From Halomonas sp. (GTDB taxonomy: Bacteria; Pseudomonadota; Gammaproteobacteria; Pseudomonadales; Halomonadaceae), in contig NZ_JAFWFN010000083.1 of the NCBI RefSeq assembly GCF_017515565.1, positions 62,001-126,000 on the forward strand: 64,000 nt of DNA, written 5' to 3'. The stretch's first letter is position 1. The number at the start of each line of letters is the position of its first letter. Shown in pieces: positions 36,205 through 45,571 of this stretch. The notes beneath the pieces are model-generated. The model saw only the letters and a program-made list of their open reading frames with translations. It made no database searches and was not told the DNA's origin. A program made the position numbers and the translations under genes.

Positions 36205-39156
36205 ATGACGAACAGTAAACACGCGCCGCGCCGCCTGCCGCGCCTGCTACTTATCGCCCTGCTAAGCGCCCTGCTGGTCGCCTTAACATGGCTAATAGGC
36301 AGTACATGGCTGCTTAATAGCCAGTGGCTACCCCAGCGTATTTCACAGATTGACGGTGTGGAAATCCGCTGGACAGATGCAACTAGCCTTCACCCTGGGC
36401 GCTGGGAGGTGGAAAACCTCTACCTAGCACGGGATGACAGCGCGCTCCCCATTACAGTGGAAGCCCAGCAGGCCACGCTTTCCCTCTCACTGCTGGCGCT
36501 GCTGCGTGGCGAGCTACACATACAAGCGCTGGATGCACAGGGCATTCGCCGCCTGACCGTGGGCGATATCGCCCTGGAAGCCGAAGGCCAGCTGCAGGTA
36601 AGTAATACCCAATTAAGTCGCGACGCCCTAGCGGTGCCCAATGCATCGTTGGATATCACCCAAGGGCGCTTGCTGCGCCTAAGCGACCAAGCAACGCTGG
36701 TGCGTGACATTAATCTTCAGGCCGATGCCACCCTTGAGCCGGTTGTCACAACGCAACAATCCCGAGATGAACTAACGGCTGTGCTGCTGAGCGCCCTATC
36801 GGCAGAGCTCTCCATTAATGCCCAAGCAGACGCTTGGGACGTGTTCATGCCCTATTTAGAAGCGCTGCCTTGGTTAACCCTGAACGGCCGCGGTGCCCTG
36901 GCAGGTGAGCTTAGCCTTGCGAATGGTGAATTCCTGCCCGGCAGCGACCTAACACTGGACGCCCCCGCACTGCATTTGACCGTTGACGAGCAGCGCCTGC
37001 GGCCCACTGAAGAGGATACCCGCCGCTGGCTAATTGCCGACGCCCCACCGCCACGCCATACGGCCAGCGGTGAAGGACGAGTGAGCCTATCTGTAGACGG
37101 TGATCAGCTGCACTTTTCAACACAGCTAAACGAGGTCGTACTTGCCGACACACACCCATACGCCACCGATACCCAGCTACATTTAGCCACCAGCGTGCCC
37201 AACCAACGTCTCGACCAGCTAGACCTTCCCACCGGCGTAAGCGTGGATATACAGGGAAACGTCACCCGTTTGGACATGCTGGACCGCTACCTGGCACACA
37301 CCTTTGATGGCCAAGGAATACAGCTCTCGGGGAGCGGCCATATTGAGGCCAGCGCTACCCTGCGCGATGCGCGGCCTTACCAAGCTTCACTTAAGGTTCA
37401 AGCCCCGGCGCTTGGCGCTGAGCTGCTTGATTTTTCTGCCCAGGGCGATGGCTCGCTAACGGCAGCGCTTTCCCCCGACGAAACCCTTAATGCCACGCTC
37501 GCACTCAGCGATGCCACGCTCAGCCACCGCCAACAAACCCTGTTGGCAGATGCCGACATCACGCTGGAAGCACGTAGCCCAATTGACCCAGAACACGCAC
37601 AAGAGGCAGCGACTGGCCAACTGCATTGGGAGGACGCACGCCTACCCGATATCAGCGTACTGCAACACTACTTAGATTCAGTGTTGCCTAGCCCCGCACC
37701 GCTTCAGCTACTTAGCGGCCAAGCGGCTAGCCGTGGCGAGCTTGCCTTTTCGACTGCCGAGTTAAGTGGAGAGATTCACCTAGCCGGCGAGCAATTAACC
37801 ACCCAATGGCAGCACGATGAGCGTTCCGGCACGCTTGAAAGCGATGCTCAACTAAGCCTAGTGATCCGTAGGGCAACGACAGAGGGCACCGCGCTCGATA
37901 TCAGCGGGTCGCGCCTGAGTTGGCAAATAGCCGATGCCCAAGCCCCCAGCGAGCGCTTAGAAAGCACGCTTGTGCTACGTGAAGGACGTTTCCAGAAACG
38001 CGACACCCTTAGCGGTCAATTTACGTTGGAAGGTAGCGTACAGCGGCTAGGCTTTTTAAATGCATTTCTTCCCGATGCCCACGGCCTGGCCCTTTCCGGT
38101 GACGGGCAGCTATTTGCCCAGGGGGCGTTTGGCGATAACCGCCTACTGGCCCCCACTCGCCTACGGGTGAATGCCAACCAGCTTGAAGTCGCGTTTTTAG
38201 ACTACGTCGCCACCGGGCGAGGTGAGCTAACGGCGCAACTCGACACGGCCGAGCAGGCGCAGCTTTCGCTCGGCATTCCACGCTTTTCACTTCGCCGCCA
38301 AGACGACGAGCGCCCCCACCTGGAGGGCCGTCATTTTGCACTGACCACCCAAACCGAGCGTTTTAGTGATGTACTGGCATCCCCTGAACCCCGTTACTTT
38401 ACCACCCGCATCGCCCTACCTATTACCGATGTCCCCGACTTCACCCGCTATAACCACTACCTGCCTGAAGATGCAGGGGTCGAACTACTCGGGGGCCAGG
38501 CCAGTCTCTCCAGCGAGTGGCTATTAGAGGGGTTAACCGCCCAGGGAGAGATCAACCTGCGCGCCTTTGGAGCAGAGTTGGCGCTGCTCGATCAACAGTT
38601 GCGGGGCGATGTGGCGCTACGTTTACAGCTCACCGAAGGCGACCTTGAAACGCGACGTTTTACCGCCAATGACTCTTTTTTGCGCTTGGAAAACGTATTC
38701 CGGCAAAGCAAGGCCGGTGCGCAGGATGCAGGCTGGTGGGTGCAGCTCGCCATGGACGAAGCGCAGCTTGAGTGGGATGACCCGATTCGATTAACCAGCC
38801 AGCTGCGCCTTAGCATGCGCGATTCCGGCCTGTTGGCCAGGCTGTTTCTAGCCCGCGCCCGTGAAAGTGACTGGCTAGGCCGATTGTTAAACGTGCGCCA
38901 TATTGATGGCACCGCGCAGCTAGGCATTAACGGCGAGCAGATTAGCCTACAGGATGTAACGCTCACCGGCGGCCCGCTGCTACTGCTTTCTGATGTGGTA
39001 TTGGCAGATAAAAGCGCTAATGGTGCACTGTATGCACAGTTGGGGTCTGTAGGCGTTGGCGTCGAGCTGGTCGATAGCGAACCCACCCTGCGCCTACTGC
39101 AGCCAAGGCGCTGGTTTGACCGCTGGCGGGAAGCACAGCGCTTTCCAAGGCCCTGA
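36205..39156 (+). CDS. Large AsmA/YdbH-like envelope protein
   Basis: A 983-residue protein with one N-terminal membrane anchor (residues about 13-35, LLLIALLSALLVALTWLIG) and a long, repetitive beta-rich periplasmic region. Its start (GVEIRWTDATSLHPGRWEVENLYLAR) and C-terminal dicarboxylic-type strands resemble YdbH of the AsmA-like bridge proteins, which shuttle phospholipid between inner and outer membranes. This assignment is by overall architecture; a TamB-like or other AsmA-clade identity is possible. E. coli YdbH is of similar size (about 880). No ynbE-like or ydbL-like small lipoprotein gene follows. Confidence 0.7.
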   Translation: MTNSKHAPRRLPRLLLIALLSALLVALTWLIGSTWLLNSQWLPQRISQIDGVEIRWTDATSLHPGRWEVENLYLARDDSALPITVEAQQATLSLSLLALLRGELHIQALDAQGIRRLTVGDIALEAEGQLQVSNTQLSRDALAVPNASLDITQGRLLRLSDQATLVRDINLQADATLEPVVTTQQSRDELTAVLLSALSAELSINAQADAWDVFMPYLEALPWLTLNGRGALAGELSLANGEFLPGSDLTLDAPALHLTVDEQRLRPTEEDTRRWLIADAPPPRHTASGEGRVSLSVDGDQLHFSTQLNEVVLADTHPYATDTQLHLATSVPNQRLDQLDLPTGVSVDIQGNVTRLDMLDRYLAHTFDGQGIQLSGSGHIEASATLRDARPYQASLKVQAPALGAELLDFSAQGDGSLTAALSPDETLNATLALSDATLSHRQQTLLADADITLEARSPIDPEHAQEAATGQLHWEDARLPDISVLQHYLDSVLPSPAPLQLLSGQAASRGELAFSTAELSGEIHLAGEQLTTQWQHDERSGTLESDAQLSLVIRRATTEGTALDISGSRLSWQIADAQAPSERLESTLVLREGRFQKRDTLSGQFTLEGSVQRLGFLNAFLPDAHGLALSGDGQLFAQGAFGDNRLLAPTRLRVNANQLEVAFLDYVATGRGELTAQLDTAEQAQLSLGIPRFSLRRQDDERPHLEGRHFALTTQTERFSDVLASPEPRYFTTRIALPITDVPDFTRYNHYLPEDAGVELLGGQASLSSEWLLEGLTAQGEINLRAFGAELALLDQQLRGDVALRLQLTEGDLETRRFTANDSFLRLENVFRQSKAGAQDAGWWVQLAMDEAQLEWDDPIRLTSQLRLSMRDSGLLARLFLARARESDWLGRLLNVRHIDGTAQLGINGEQISLQDVTLTGGPLLLLSDVVLADKSANGALYAQLGSVGVGVELVDSEPTLRLLQPRRWFDRWREAQRFPRP

Positions 39157-39197
39157 ATGATCAGAGCCATGGGGTATAACCCTTGAACAATCAACAA

Positions 39198-39910
39198 CTA
39201 GCGGCGGGTGCGCTCTCGTCGAATAATGCGCACCCGCTCTTTAGCTTTTTCGGGAGTGGAGAGTGGCGTGGAGGCATCGGTGGTTTTCGGCGGCAGCGTC
39301 ACCCAGGCAAATACGGGCAGCGCTAAATGCCAGTGGATGGCGGCTAACCGCAGCCCCAACGTCACCATTAGGGAAGCCGCAATGGTGGCAGTGAGCGGCG
39401 CACCCAGCGTATGCAGTGCCACATAGACAACCCCACCCGCCAAGGCGGCGGTGGCATAAATCTCTTCTCGCAGCACCATGGGCACCCGCTGTGCCAGCAC
39501 ATCACGAATCATGCCGCCTGCTACGCCGGTCATCATCCCCATTAGCACCGCCACAACGCCGGGCGACCCCAACAGCAGCGCCTTATGCGTACCTATGACG
39601 GTAAACAGCGCCAGCCCGAAGGCATCCGCCACGGGTAAAAAGCCCCGGGACAGGCGGTGGATATAGTGGAACCAACAAGCGAGACCCCTACCGTGGCTAA
39701 AATAACCCATAGGTAGGTGGGGTCCGTCACCCAGAACACAGGCCGCACGCCAAGCACTAAATCACGTAGGGTGCCGCCGCCAATGCCGGTTACCGCGGCT
39801 AATACCAGCATGCCGAACGGGTCCATCCGCGAACGGCACGCTAAGATCACCCCGGAAAGGGCAAACACAATCACCCCCGCCATATCCAACCAGTAAATAA
39901 CACCCGACAC
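39198..39910 (-). pseudogene. TRIC (UPF0126/YadS-type) cation channel gene with a frameshift
   Basis: The two halves of one trimeric intracellular cation channel family protein lie in different minus-strand frames. The first half (GTG at 39910, AAAGGAG upstream) encodes SGVIYWLDMAGVIVFALSG through [20 protein letters not shown]. The second half continues in another frame from about [13 protein letters not shown] to the stop at 39198, including [20 protein letters not shown]. Both glycine-rich GG(T/M)(L/I)RD motifs are present. One missing T near 39670-39680 (in GTTGG on the minus strand) would restore the frame. It is either a recent inactivating mutation or a sequencing error. Confidence 0.85.
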
Positions 39911-39921
39911 GCGGCTCTCCT

Positions 39922-39964
39922 TTATCACCCTCGTTAGGGGGAAATTATCACCCTCGTTAGAGGG
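39922..39964. repeat. Two near-identical 20-bp direct repeats, operator candidate
   Basis: TTATCACCCTCGTTAGNGGG occurs at 39922-39941 and 39945-39964 (23-bp period). The second copy contains the perfect palindrome ACCCTC-GTTA-GAGGGT. A shorter related piece (CACCCTCTTTAG) follows near 39990. The repeats lie just upstream of the TRIC start codon. Confidence 0.5.
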
Positions 39965-40052
39965 TAATTAGTTAAGCCGGAAGAATAGCACCCTCTTTAG
40001 CGTCTTTGTGGGTAGTTATTGATGGTGATGGCGGCAGGCGTTTAGGTACCGC

Positions 40053-40487
40053 TTAGTGACCCTGTTGCTCTAACCATTCGCGCAAGAAAGCGATTTCACT
40101 CTCTTGGGCATCAATAATTTCTTCAGCCAATTGACGGATCTCTTCGTCCTCACCGTACTCAAGAACAATTTCCGCCATGGCGATGGCGCCTTCATGGTGA
40201 GGAATCATGCCTTTGGCAAAATCCACATCCGGGTCGCCGGTAAATGACATCGACATATCTTCATGCATTCGATCGTTGGCGGCTTTATACGCCGCTACCG
40301 CCGGATTGTCGCCGTGGCCTTGGTCACTGCTACTTTGTTGCCCGTGACCTGCGTGGCCATTATCAGCGTTGTGGTGGTGGGCATAGGCCGTGGGAGCGAC
40401 CAACAACCCCGCCACTGCGCATACGCCTGCCGCCATTTTCCAGCGATTTTGTAACAGCTCAGCCATATTGGAACGATTAAGCAGCAT
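40053..40487 (-). CDS. DUF305 family exported protein
   Basis: A 144-residue exported protein with a signal peptide (about residues 1-37, ending PTAYA), a His/Gly-rich linker (HHHNADNGHAGHG) and a DUF305 domain. The domain has the metal-ligand type pattern MHEDMSMSFTGDPDVDFAKGMIPHHEGAIAMAEIVLEYG. This ferritin-like helical domain is often encoded near copper genes and is thought to bind metal. AAAGGAG precedes the ATG at 40487. It lies outside the copper island at about 50-58 kb. Confidence 0.88.
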   Translation of the reverse strand: MLLNRSNMAELLQNRWKMAAGVCAVAGLLVAPTAYAHHHNADNGHAGHGQQSSSDQGHGDNPAVAAYKAANDRMHEDMSMSFTGDPDVDFAKGMIPHHEGAIAMAEIVLEYGEDEEIRQLAEEIIDAQESEIAFLREWLEQQGH

Positions 40488-40671
40488 AGCAACTCTCCTT
40501 TAGGGAATAGCCTTTAGGGAACAGTCTATAGGCAATGGATAACGCTTAAAGAAGCCAGAATAGTTATTGGCCACAAATAAAGTGTAAAACCTACGGGCAG
40601 CCCACAGGTCAAGATGCGCTGAGTGCGTTACCCTGGTGTTAGCATCATTCATCAAAGGCATAGGAGCACGC

Positions 40672-41166
40672 ATGGACTGGAACCCTGCTTATAGCTGGTT
40701 AGTTGTCGCCCTGCTGCTGAGTTTAGCCGAGCTCAGCTCTGGCGCTATGGTGCTGCTCGCACTAGGCATCGCGGCAGCGTTTACCGCCGCCGTTGCGGCA
40801 CTTGGTTTTACGCTGCCTTGGCAGTTGATCAGCATGGCTGTTTTTGCAGGTGTGCTGGTACCCCTTGGTGTGATGGTGATTCGTCCACGCTTCACACCCA
40901 AAGGCGTCGCTTACGGCACCACCGGTACCGGCGTTGAAAAAGGTAGCCTCTACAGAACGCAACGGCGCGATTTTGATAACGCCACGGGCATCAAAGTGAA
41001 CGGCGATTTTTACCGTTTACGCGTCGTAGAAAGCGGTGAAACAGAACTGCCACCCGACACCTTGGTGGTGTTCAAACGCTTTGAAGGCACTACCGCCTTG
41101 GTTATGCTGCCACAGCCAGAAGACCTAACTCGTCAGGATGATCTTTCCCAACGCAAGGAGCCATAA
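40672..41166 (+). CDS. NfeD family membrane protein
   Basis: A 164-residue protein with two or three N-terminal membrane helices (AYSWLVVALLLSLAELSSGAMVLLALGIAAAF) and a C-terminal OB-fold NfeD domain (VEKGSLYRTQRRDFDNATGIKVNGDFYRLRVVESG). It is encoded 2 nt before an SPFH protein, the usual pairing, in which NfeD and SPFH proteins form a membrane microdomain complex. I chose the ATG at 40672, which has TAGGAG upstream. Confidence 0.9.
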   Translation: MDWNPAYSWLVVALLLSLAELSSGAMVLLALGIAAAFTAAVAALGFTLPWQLISMAVFAGVLVPLGVMVIRPRFTPKGVAYGTTGTGVEKGSLYRTQRRDFDNATGIKVNGDFYRLRVVESGETELPPDTLVVFKRFEGTTALVMLPQPEDLTRQDDLSQRKEP

Positions 41167-41168
41167 GC

Positions 41169-42239
41169 ATGAATGACCTCATGGATTTACCCATTAGCCC
41201 AGGTTTACTGATTAGCCTGATTATTGTCGTGATCGCTATCGTGATCATTTCTAAAGGGCTGGTGATTATTCGCCAATCCGAAGTAATGGTCGTGGAACGG
41301 CTCGGCTCGTTTCACCGCGTGCTGGAAAGCGGTATCAACATTATCATTCCCTTTATTGAACAGCCTCGTGCGATCACCATGATTCGCTATCGAAAAATGG
41401 GTGAGGATTATCAGCCCATTATGACCGATGAGTTCCGTATTGACCGCCGTGAAACGGTGATGGATTTTCCCGGCCAGCCCGTTGTTACTACGGATAACGT
41501 GACGGTACGGATCAACGGCGCCCTTTACTATCAAATCATCGACCCCAAGCGGGCCGTGTATGAAGTCGAAAACATGAGCCAAGCGGTAGAAGTACTCGCC
41601 AAAACCACGCTGCGTTCGGTGGTCGGTAAAATGGAGCTGGATAAGCTGTTTGAATCCCGCGCTGAGGTCAATAATGAGATACAAGCGGCCATGGAAGAGC
41701 CCGCATCTAAGTGGGGCGTCAAAATCTCCCGGGTAGAGGTACAGGATATTGCCATGCCCGACGAGGTGGAGTCAGCTATGCGCCTACAGATGGCCGCCGA
41801 GCGCAAGCGCCGCGCCACAGTAACCGAAGCCGAAGGTGAAAAATCAGCTGCCATTGCTATGGCCCAGGGCCAGCGTGAATCCTCTATTCTTAACGCCCAG
41901 GGCGACAAAGAGTCGGCCATTCTGCGCGCCCAAGGTGAGCAAGAATCCATCAAACTGGTACTCAATGCCATCGGCGACAGCGAAGAGAACAAGCGCACCG
42001 TTGTAGGTTATCTGCTGGGGCAAAGCTACATCAAAGGCTTACCCAATATGGCGAAAAACGGCGAACGTGTGTTTGTGCCTTACGAATCATCAGCGCTTCT
42101 TGGCTCAATGGGTATGTTCCGCGAAATGGCTGGTTCGCCCGAAGATACGGTTTCTAACCACCTTAAAAACCGCACCAGCAACCCAAGCGACGGCGGCTTT
42201 CGCAGCGGCATCGTAGGCGGTGCCGCTGGCGGTAATTAG
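41169..42239 (+). CDS. SPFH/Band 7 (QmcA-type) membrane protein
   Basis: A 356-residue protein with an N-terminal membrane anchor (residues about 10-30) and a Band 7 domain (IIRQSEVMVVERLGSFHRVL, VTVRINGALYYQIIDPKRAVYEV). It is followed by a glutamine/glutamate-rich helical repeat (MAQGQRESSILNAQGDKESA, then ILRAQGEQESIKLVLNAIG) and a short Gly-rich tail. It likely oligomerises into large rings with its NfeD partner. A clear terminator follows. Confidence 0.93.
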   Translation: MNDLMDLPISPGLLISLIIVVIAIVIISKGLVIIRQSEVMVVERLGSFHRVLESGINIIIPFIEQPRAITMIRYRKMGEDYQPIMTDEFRIDRRETVMDFPGQPVVTTDNVTVRINGALYYQIIDPKRAVYEVENMSQAVEVLAKTTLRSVVGKMELDKLFESRAEVNNEIQAAMEEPASKWGVKISRVEVQDIAMPDEVESAMRLQMAAERKRRATVTEAEGEKSAAIAMAQGQRESSILNAQGDKESAILRAQGEQESIKLVLNAIGDSEENKRTVVGYLLGQSYIKGLPNMAKNGERVFVPYESSALLGSMGMFREMAGSPEDTVSNHLKNRTSNPSDGGFRSGIVGGAAGGN

Positions 42240-42286
42240 ACGCTAAAAGCTGTTTTAACGAAGCAACCGTTCATAGTAGAACGCTT

Positions 42287-42316
42287 AAGCCGGGCCATAG
42301 GTGCCCGGCTTTTTTA
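42287..42316 (+). terminator. Rho-independent terminator of the NfeD-SPFH operon
   Basis: A 9-bp stem (AAGCCGGGC / GCCCGGCTT) with a 7-nt loop, followed by a run of T residues. Confidence 0.9.
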
Positions 42317-42371
42317 TTGCCTCCCCCGCTAGCTAGCCTGTAAAAATCCCTCGCCCGTAGGGTTGAGGCTA

Positions 42372-44183
42372 TCAGAAGGCTGAGGAGCCAAGCAGCAATC
42401 TAAAATCCCTTGCTGACAGCGGCTTACTAAATAAGAAGCCCTGGGCGCCATCGCACCCATGTAACTTGAGATAATCAAACTGTGCAGTTGTTTCGACACC
42501 CTTGGCAATCACACGCAAGGATAACTGCTGGCCAAAGCTGATAAGCGCCCTGGTAAAACTGGCATTTTCTAGATTATCGAGCATCTCTTGAACAAAACAG
42601 GGAGCAATATTAATCGTATCAAGGGGGAAGCGCTGCAGATGCTTTAAGCTAGTATCCCCCGCACCGAAGTCATCCATCGCGATGCGTATGCCTAACGCTC
42701 TTAACGCCGTCAGCGTCGATATTGTGACGTCATTCTGATGGTGCACAAGGCTACTTCCAGACACCTCCAATTCTAAATAACGGGCTTCCACCCCTGTTTT
42801 AGCCAAAATATCAGCAACATAGGCGGCCAAGCGCTTATCGTGTAGCTCAATGGCCGACATATTCACCGCGATAGGCACGATCTCAATACCTTCCTCTCGC
42901 CACGCCTGCAGTTGGCGACATGCCTCATGCAGCACCCAGTGCCCAATAGGGACAATAAGTCCGTGGGTTTCAGCAACGGGCAAAAACGCCGATGGTTGCA
43001 TAAGCCCCAGGGTCGGGTTTCGCCAACGCACTAAGGCTTCGGCACACATTAGCTTGCCAGTAGCGAGCTCAACCCTCGGCTGGAAATCGAGAAATAGCGC
43101 ACCGTCCTTAAGTGCCCGTTCCAGCTGCGACTCAATATGGCTACGCTGCTCTGCCAACGCATTCATGTTGTCTTTGAACAACTGATAGTGATTGCATCCG
43201 CTACTTTTTGCGTGGTACATGGCCATATCGGCATTATTGAGCAGAGTACAGGCATCGACGCCATGGTCGGGGTAAAGGCTAATGCCGATACTGGTGGTAA
43301 TGCGCAGCTCGTGGTTACCCACTCGATGCGGTTCAGCCAGCGCGTTAAGGATTTTCTGAGCAAGCGTTATGGCGTCCTGGGGCTTTTCAATTTCACTCAA
43401 CAGCACCACAAACTCATCGCCCCCTTGGCGGCATATTGTGTCCGTATCACGGACACATTTGCTAAGGCGATCAGCCACCGACTGTAACAAGCGGTCTCCC
43501 ACTGCGTGGCCAAGGGAGTCATTGATGGACTTAAAAGCATCAAGATCCAAATACATGAGGGCAACTTGGTGCTGATGGCGCTTTGCCAAGCCGATAGCCC
43601 GGGAGAGACGTTCTGAAAGCAGGATACGATTAGGCAGGCCGGTAAGAGGGTCATGCTGCGCCTGATAGGCAAGCTTAGACGACTGGGTAGGCGACTGGCA
43701 GGCATCGTGAAATACAATCACTGCCCCTTTTATATAGCCGTCTTGGTCATGGATAGGCGCCGCCGAATCTTCAATTTCAAGCTGGCTGCCATCTTGGCGA
43801 ATGAGTACGCAATCTATGGCTAAGCCAACGGTGCGGTTTTCTTCCATGGCTCGCTGCGCGGGATTCGTCGATGTTTGGAGCGTCTGCCCGTCAACAAGCA
43901 TTAAAACCTCTGCCAGGGGCTTACCCAACGCATCACAACTTGACCATCCGGTCAGGCTTTCAGCAACACGGTTCATGTAAGTGACCCGACAGGCCAAGTC
44001 AGTCGTCACTACCGCATCGCCGATTGAGTCCAGTGTTACCTGGGCCCACTCCTTAACGGCCTGTAAAGCCGCTTCGGCGTCTCGCAAACGCGCGTCGACA
44101 TGCTGTGTCTCAGCACTCCCCTCTTTCACTTTAAGATCACTTTCTAGGCAGATGCCACTCAGTGTGGTCGCTTTTGACTCCAC
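42372..44183 (-). CDS. PAS-GGDEF-EAL protein with a degenerate EAL domain
   Basis: A 603-residue cytosolic protein: a coiled N-terminus, a PAS domain (about 40-165), GGDEF (about 170-335) and EAL (about 345-595). The GGDEF site is intact (RQGGDEFVVLL), and the EAL signature itself is present (CAEALVRWRNP). Two catalytic positions of the EAL domain are changed: LKIDRSF reads INIAPCF (Lys and Asp lost), and AEGVET reads AKGVET (Glu to Lys). The usual TGYSS loop is AGDTS. It should act mainly as a cyclase, with the EAL part perhaps only binding cyclic-di-GMP. Confidence 0.92.
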   Translation of the reverse strand: MESKATTLSGICLESDLKVKEGSAETQHVDARLRDAEAALQAVKEWAQVTLDSIGDAVVTTDLACRVTYMNRVAESLTGWSSCDALGKPLAEVLMLVDGQTLQTSTNPAQRAMEENRTVGLAIDCVLIRQDGSQLEIEDSAAPIHDQDGYIKGAVIVFHDACQSPTQSSKLAYQAQHDPLTGLPNRILLSERLSRAIGLAKRHQHQVALMYLDLDAFKSINDSLGHAVGDRLLQSVADRLSKCVRDTDTICRQGGDEFVVLLSEIEKPQDAITLAQKILNALAEPHRVGNHELRITTSIGISLYPDHGVDACTLLNNADMAMYHAKSSGCNHYQLFKDNMNALAEQRSHIESQLERALKDGALFLDFQPRVELATGKLMCAEALVRWRNPTLGLMQPSAFLPVAETHGLIVPIGHWVLHEACRQLQAWREEGIEIVPIAVNMSAIELHDKRLAAYVADILAKTGVEARYLELEVSGSSLVHHQNDVTISTLTALRALGIRIAMDDFGAGDTSLKHLQRFPLDTINIAPCFVQEMLDNLENASFTRALISFGQQLSLRVIAKGVETTAQFDYLKLHGCDGAQGFLFSKPLSARDFRLLLGSSAF

Positions 44184-44759
44184 GGGCCTGCTCCTTGTTT
44201 TTAAAACCAGTATCTCTATCCATTAAGAATCTGAATGTCATTCACGCCATTCATTTACTGGTAACGGCGATGTTACCGCCGTTTTTCGACTCTAAGAGAG
44301 CCATCAGCCCTGCTTCTGTGCGCAAGCGCACATAGGGCGCATTTTTAACTGCACCCTATGAAGCATTTTGCTCGAACTACAAGAAATGAATAGCTAAAGA
44401 TTAATAAGAGGGTGGCGCTGCATTCCCTGCAGCGCACAGTGCAACTTCCTGTTTAGGCATCTCCGTTGCCTCACTGCGACTGATACTAGTAGCTAACTCG
44501 GCGGTTCACCGTGCGCTGGCGTACATGGGATGACAAACGCTTCGCTGCGTCTATCTTTTAAAAACAGCCTGCTATTGCTTAGCCCGCTAAAAAAACCGCT
44601 ATGTGCGCTAGCGTACAGTAATACCCTTTTGGCCCTTTATAATCGACGGCGGCATGCCTAATAAAGTGTGCTAGCCACATGGACATATCCAAAAGGGCAA
44701 CGTAGATCGGCAAACCGTAACCAAAACTGCGCGACGGCTCAGAATAATGGGGGTATTCA
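44184..44759. other. Intergenic region with several hairpins and palindromes
   Basis: About 575 nt without a gene, between the divergent PAS-GGDEF-EAL and first Crp-like genes. It contains a hairpin with T run (44264-44287, AACGGCG/CGCCGTT), a 7-bp GCGCTGC/GCAGCGC hairpin (44415-44435) and two related palindromes (44511-44526 and 44602-44617). A small RNA is possible but not supported by a clear promoter. Confidence 0.5.
44602..44617. promoter_or_regulatory. Palindromic site upstream of the first Crp-like gene
   Basis: TGTGCGCTAGCGTACA is a 16-bp palindrome with a single mismatched pair. A sister site with the same core lies upstream of the second Crp-like gene (45531-45544), and a weaker one lies at 44511-44526. 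Likely a regulator-binding site; the binding protein is unknown. Confidence 0.45.
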
Positions 44760-45479
44760 ATGCTTGATACGCGTGATTTTCAGCAAAACTCATTGCTTGG
44801 CATGCTGCCAGAAGAGGATCTGAATCGCCTACTACCGAATTTGGAGAAGGTGACGCTGACCTTAGGCCAGTCGCTATGTGAATCAGGCCAGCAAATGAGC
44901 CACGTCTACTTTCCGACTGACTCCATCGTCTCACTGCTGTGCGTGATGGAAAACGGGGCCTCAACAGAAATTGCCGTTGTGGGCCATGAAGGGGTCGTTG
45001 GCGTGTCGCTGTTTATGGGGGGGGAAACCACGCCTAGCCGGGCGATCGTTCAAAGCGCTGGACAGGCATACCGCCTTAAGGGCCAGTTGCTCAAAAACGA
45101 GTTTTACCGTGCCGGGCCGATGCAACGTCTACTGCTGCGTTACACGCAAGCCTTGTTAACGCAGATGGCTCAGACAGCGGTATGCAATCGCCACCACTGC
45201 GTTGATCAGCAGCTATGCCGCTGGCTGCTCCTCAGCCTTGACCGGCTACCGGGGGATAAGCTGGTCATGACCCAGGAGTTGATCGCCAATATGTTGGGTG
45301 TTCGTCGCGAGGGGGTGACCGAGGCAGCGGGCAAGCTGCAGAGGGCGGGCCTTATCTCCTATAACCGTGGGCATATTACCGTGACAGACCGGCATGCGCT
45401 GGAGTCACGTGTTTGCGAGTGTTATGCGGTGGTTAAAGACGAGTACGACCGCCTGCTCACTCACTGCGAGGTTAAGTGA
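44760..45479 (+). CDS. Crp/Fnr-family transcriptional regulator (first of a tandem pair)
   Basis: A 239-residue regulator with an N-terminal cyclic-nucleotide-binding-type beta barrel (about 15-130, SHVYFPTDSIVSLLCVMENG, VVGHEGVVGVSLFMGG) and a C-terminal winged helix (about 150-225, MTQELIANMLGVRREGVTEAAG). It has no Fnr-type N-terminal cysteines and no clear cAMP-pocket arginine, so its signal is not predictable. It is paralogous to the next gene. Confidence 0.9.
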   Translation: MLDTRDFQQNSLLGMLPEEDLNRLLPNLEKVTLTLGQSLCESGQQMSHVYFPTDSIVSLLCVMENGASTEIAVVGHEGVVGVSLFMGGETTPSRAIVQSAGQAYRLKGQLLKNEFYRAGPMQRLLLRYTQALLTQMAQTAVCNRHHCVDQQLCRWLLLSLDRLPGDKLVMTQELIANMLGVRREGVTEAAGKLQRAGLISYNRGHITVTDRHALESRVCECYAVVKDEYDRLLTHCEVK

Positions 45480-45530
45480 GTCGCTAAGCTAACGCTGTAA
45501 GTATCATCAGTAACCGCATTACCGTGCTGT

Positions 45531-45544
45531 GTACGCTAGCGTGC
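45531..45544. promoter_or_regulatory. Palindromic site upstream of the second Crp-like gene
   Basis: GTACGCTAGCGTGC shares the CGCTAGCGT core with the site at 44602-44617. It lies about 140 bp before the start at 45681, nearly the same distance as its counterpart has to the first gene. Confidence 0.45.
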
Positions 45545-45571
45545 CGACGCATGATTCACCAAATGTTAATA

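Noticed and set aside
44264-44287. Hairpin with T run that looks like a plus-strand terminator
   Set aside because: No plus-strand gene ends upstream of it; it may belong to the leader of the minus-strand PAS-GGDEF-EAL gene or be chance.
44415-44700. Several small hairpins suggesting a small RNA
   Set aside because: No promoter and terminator pair and no recognisable GGA-rich pattern of Rsm-type RNAs could be supported.
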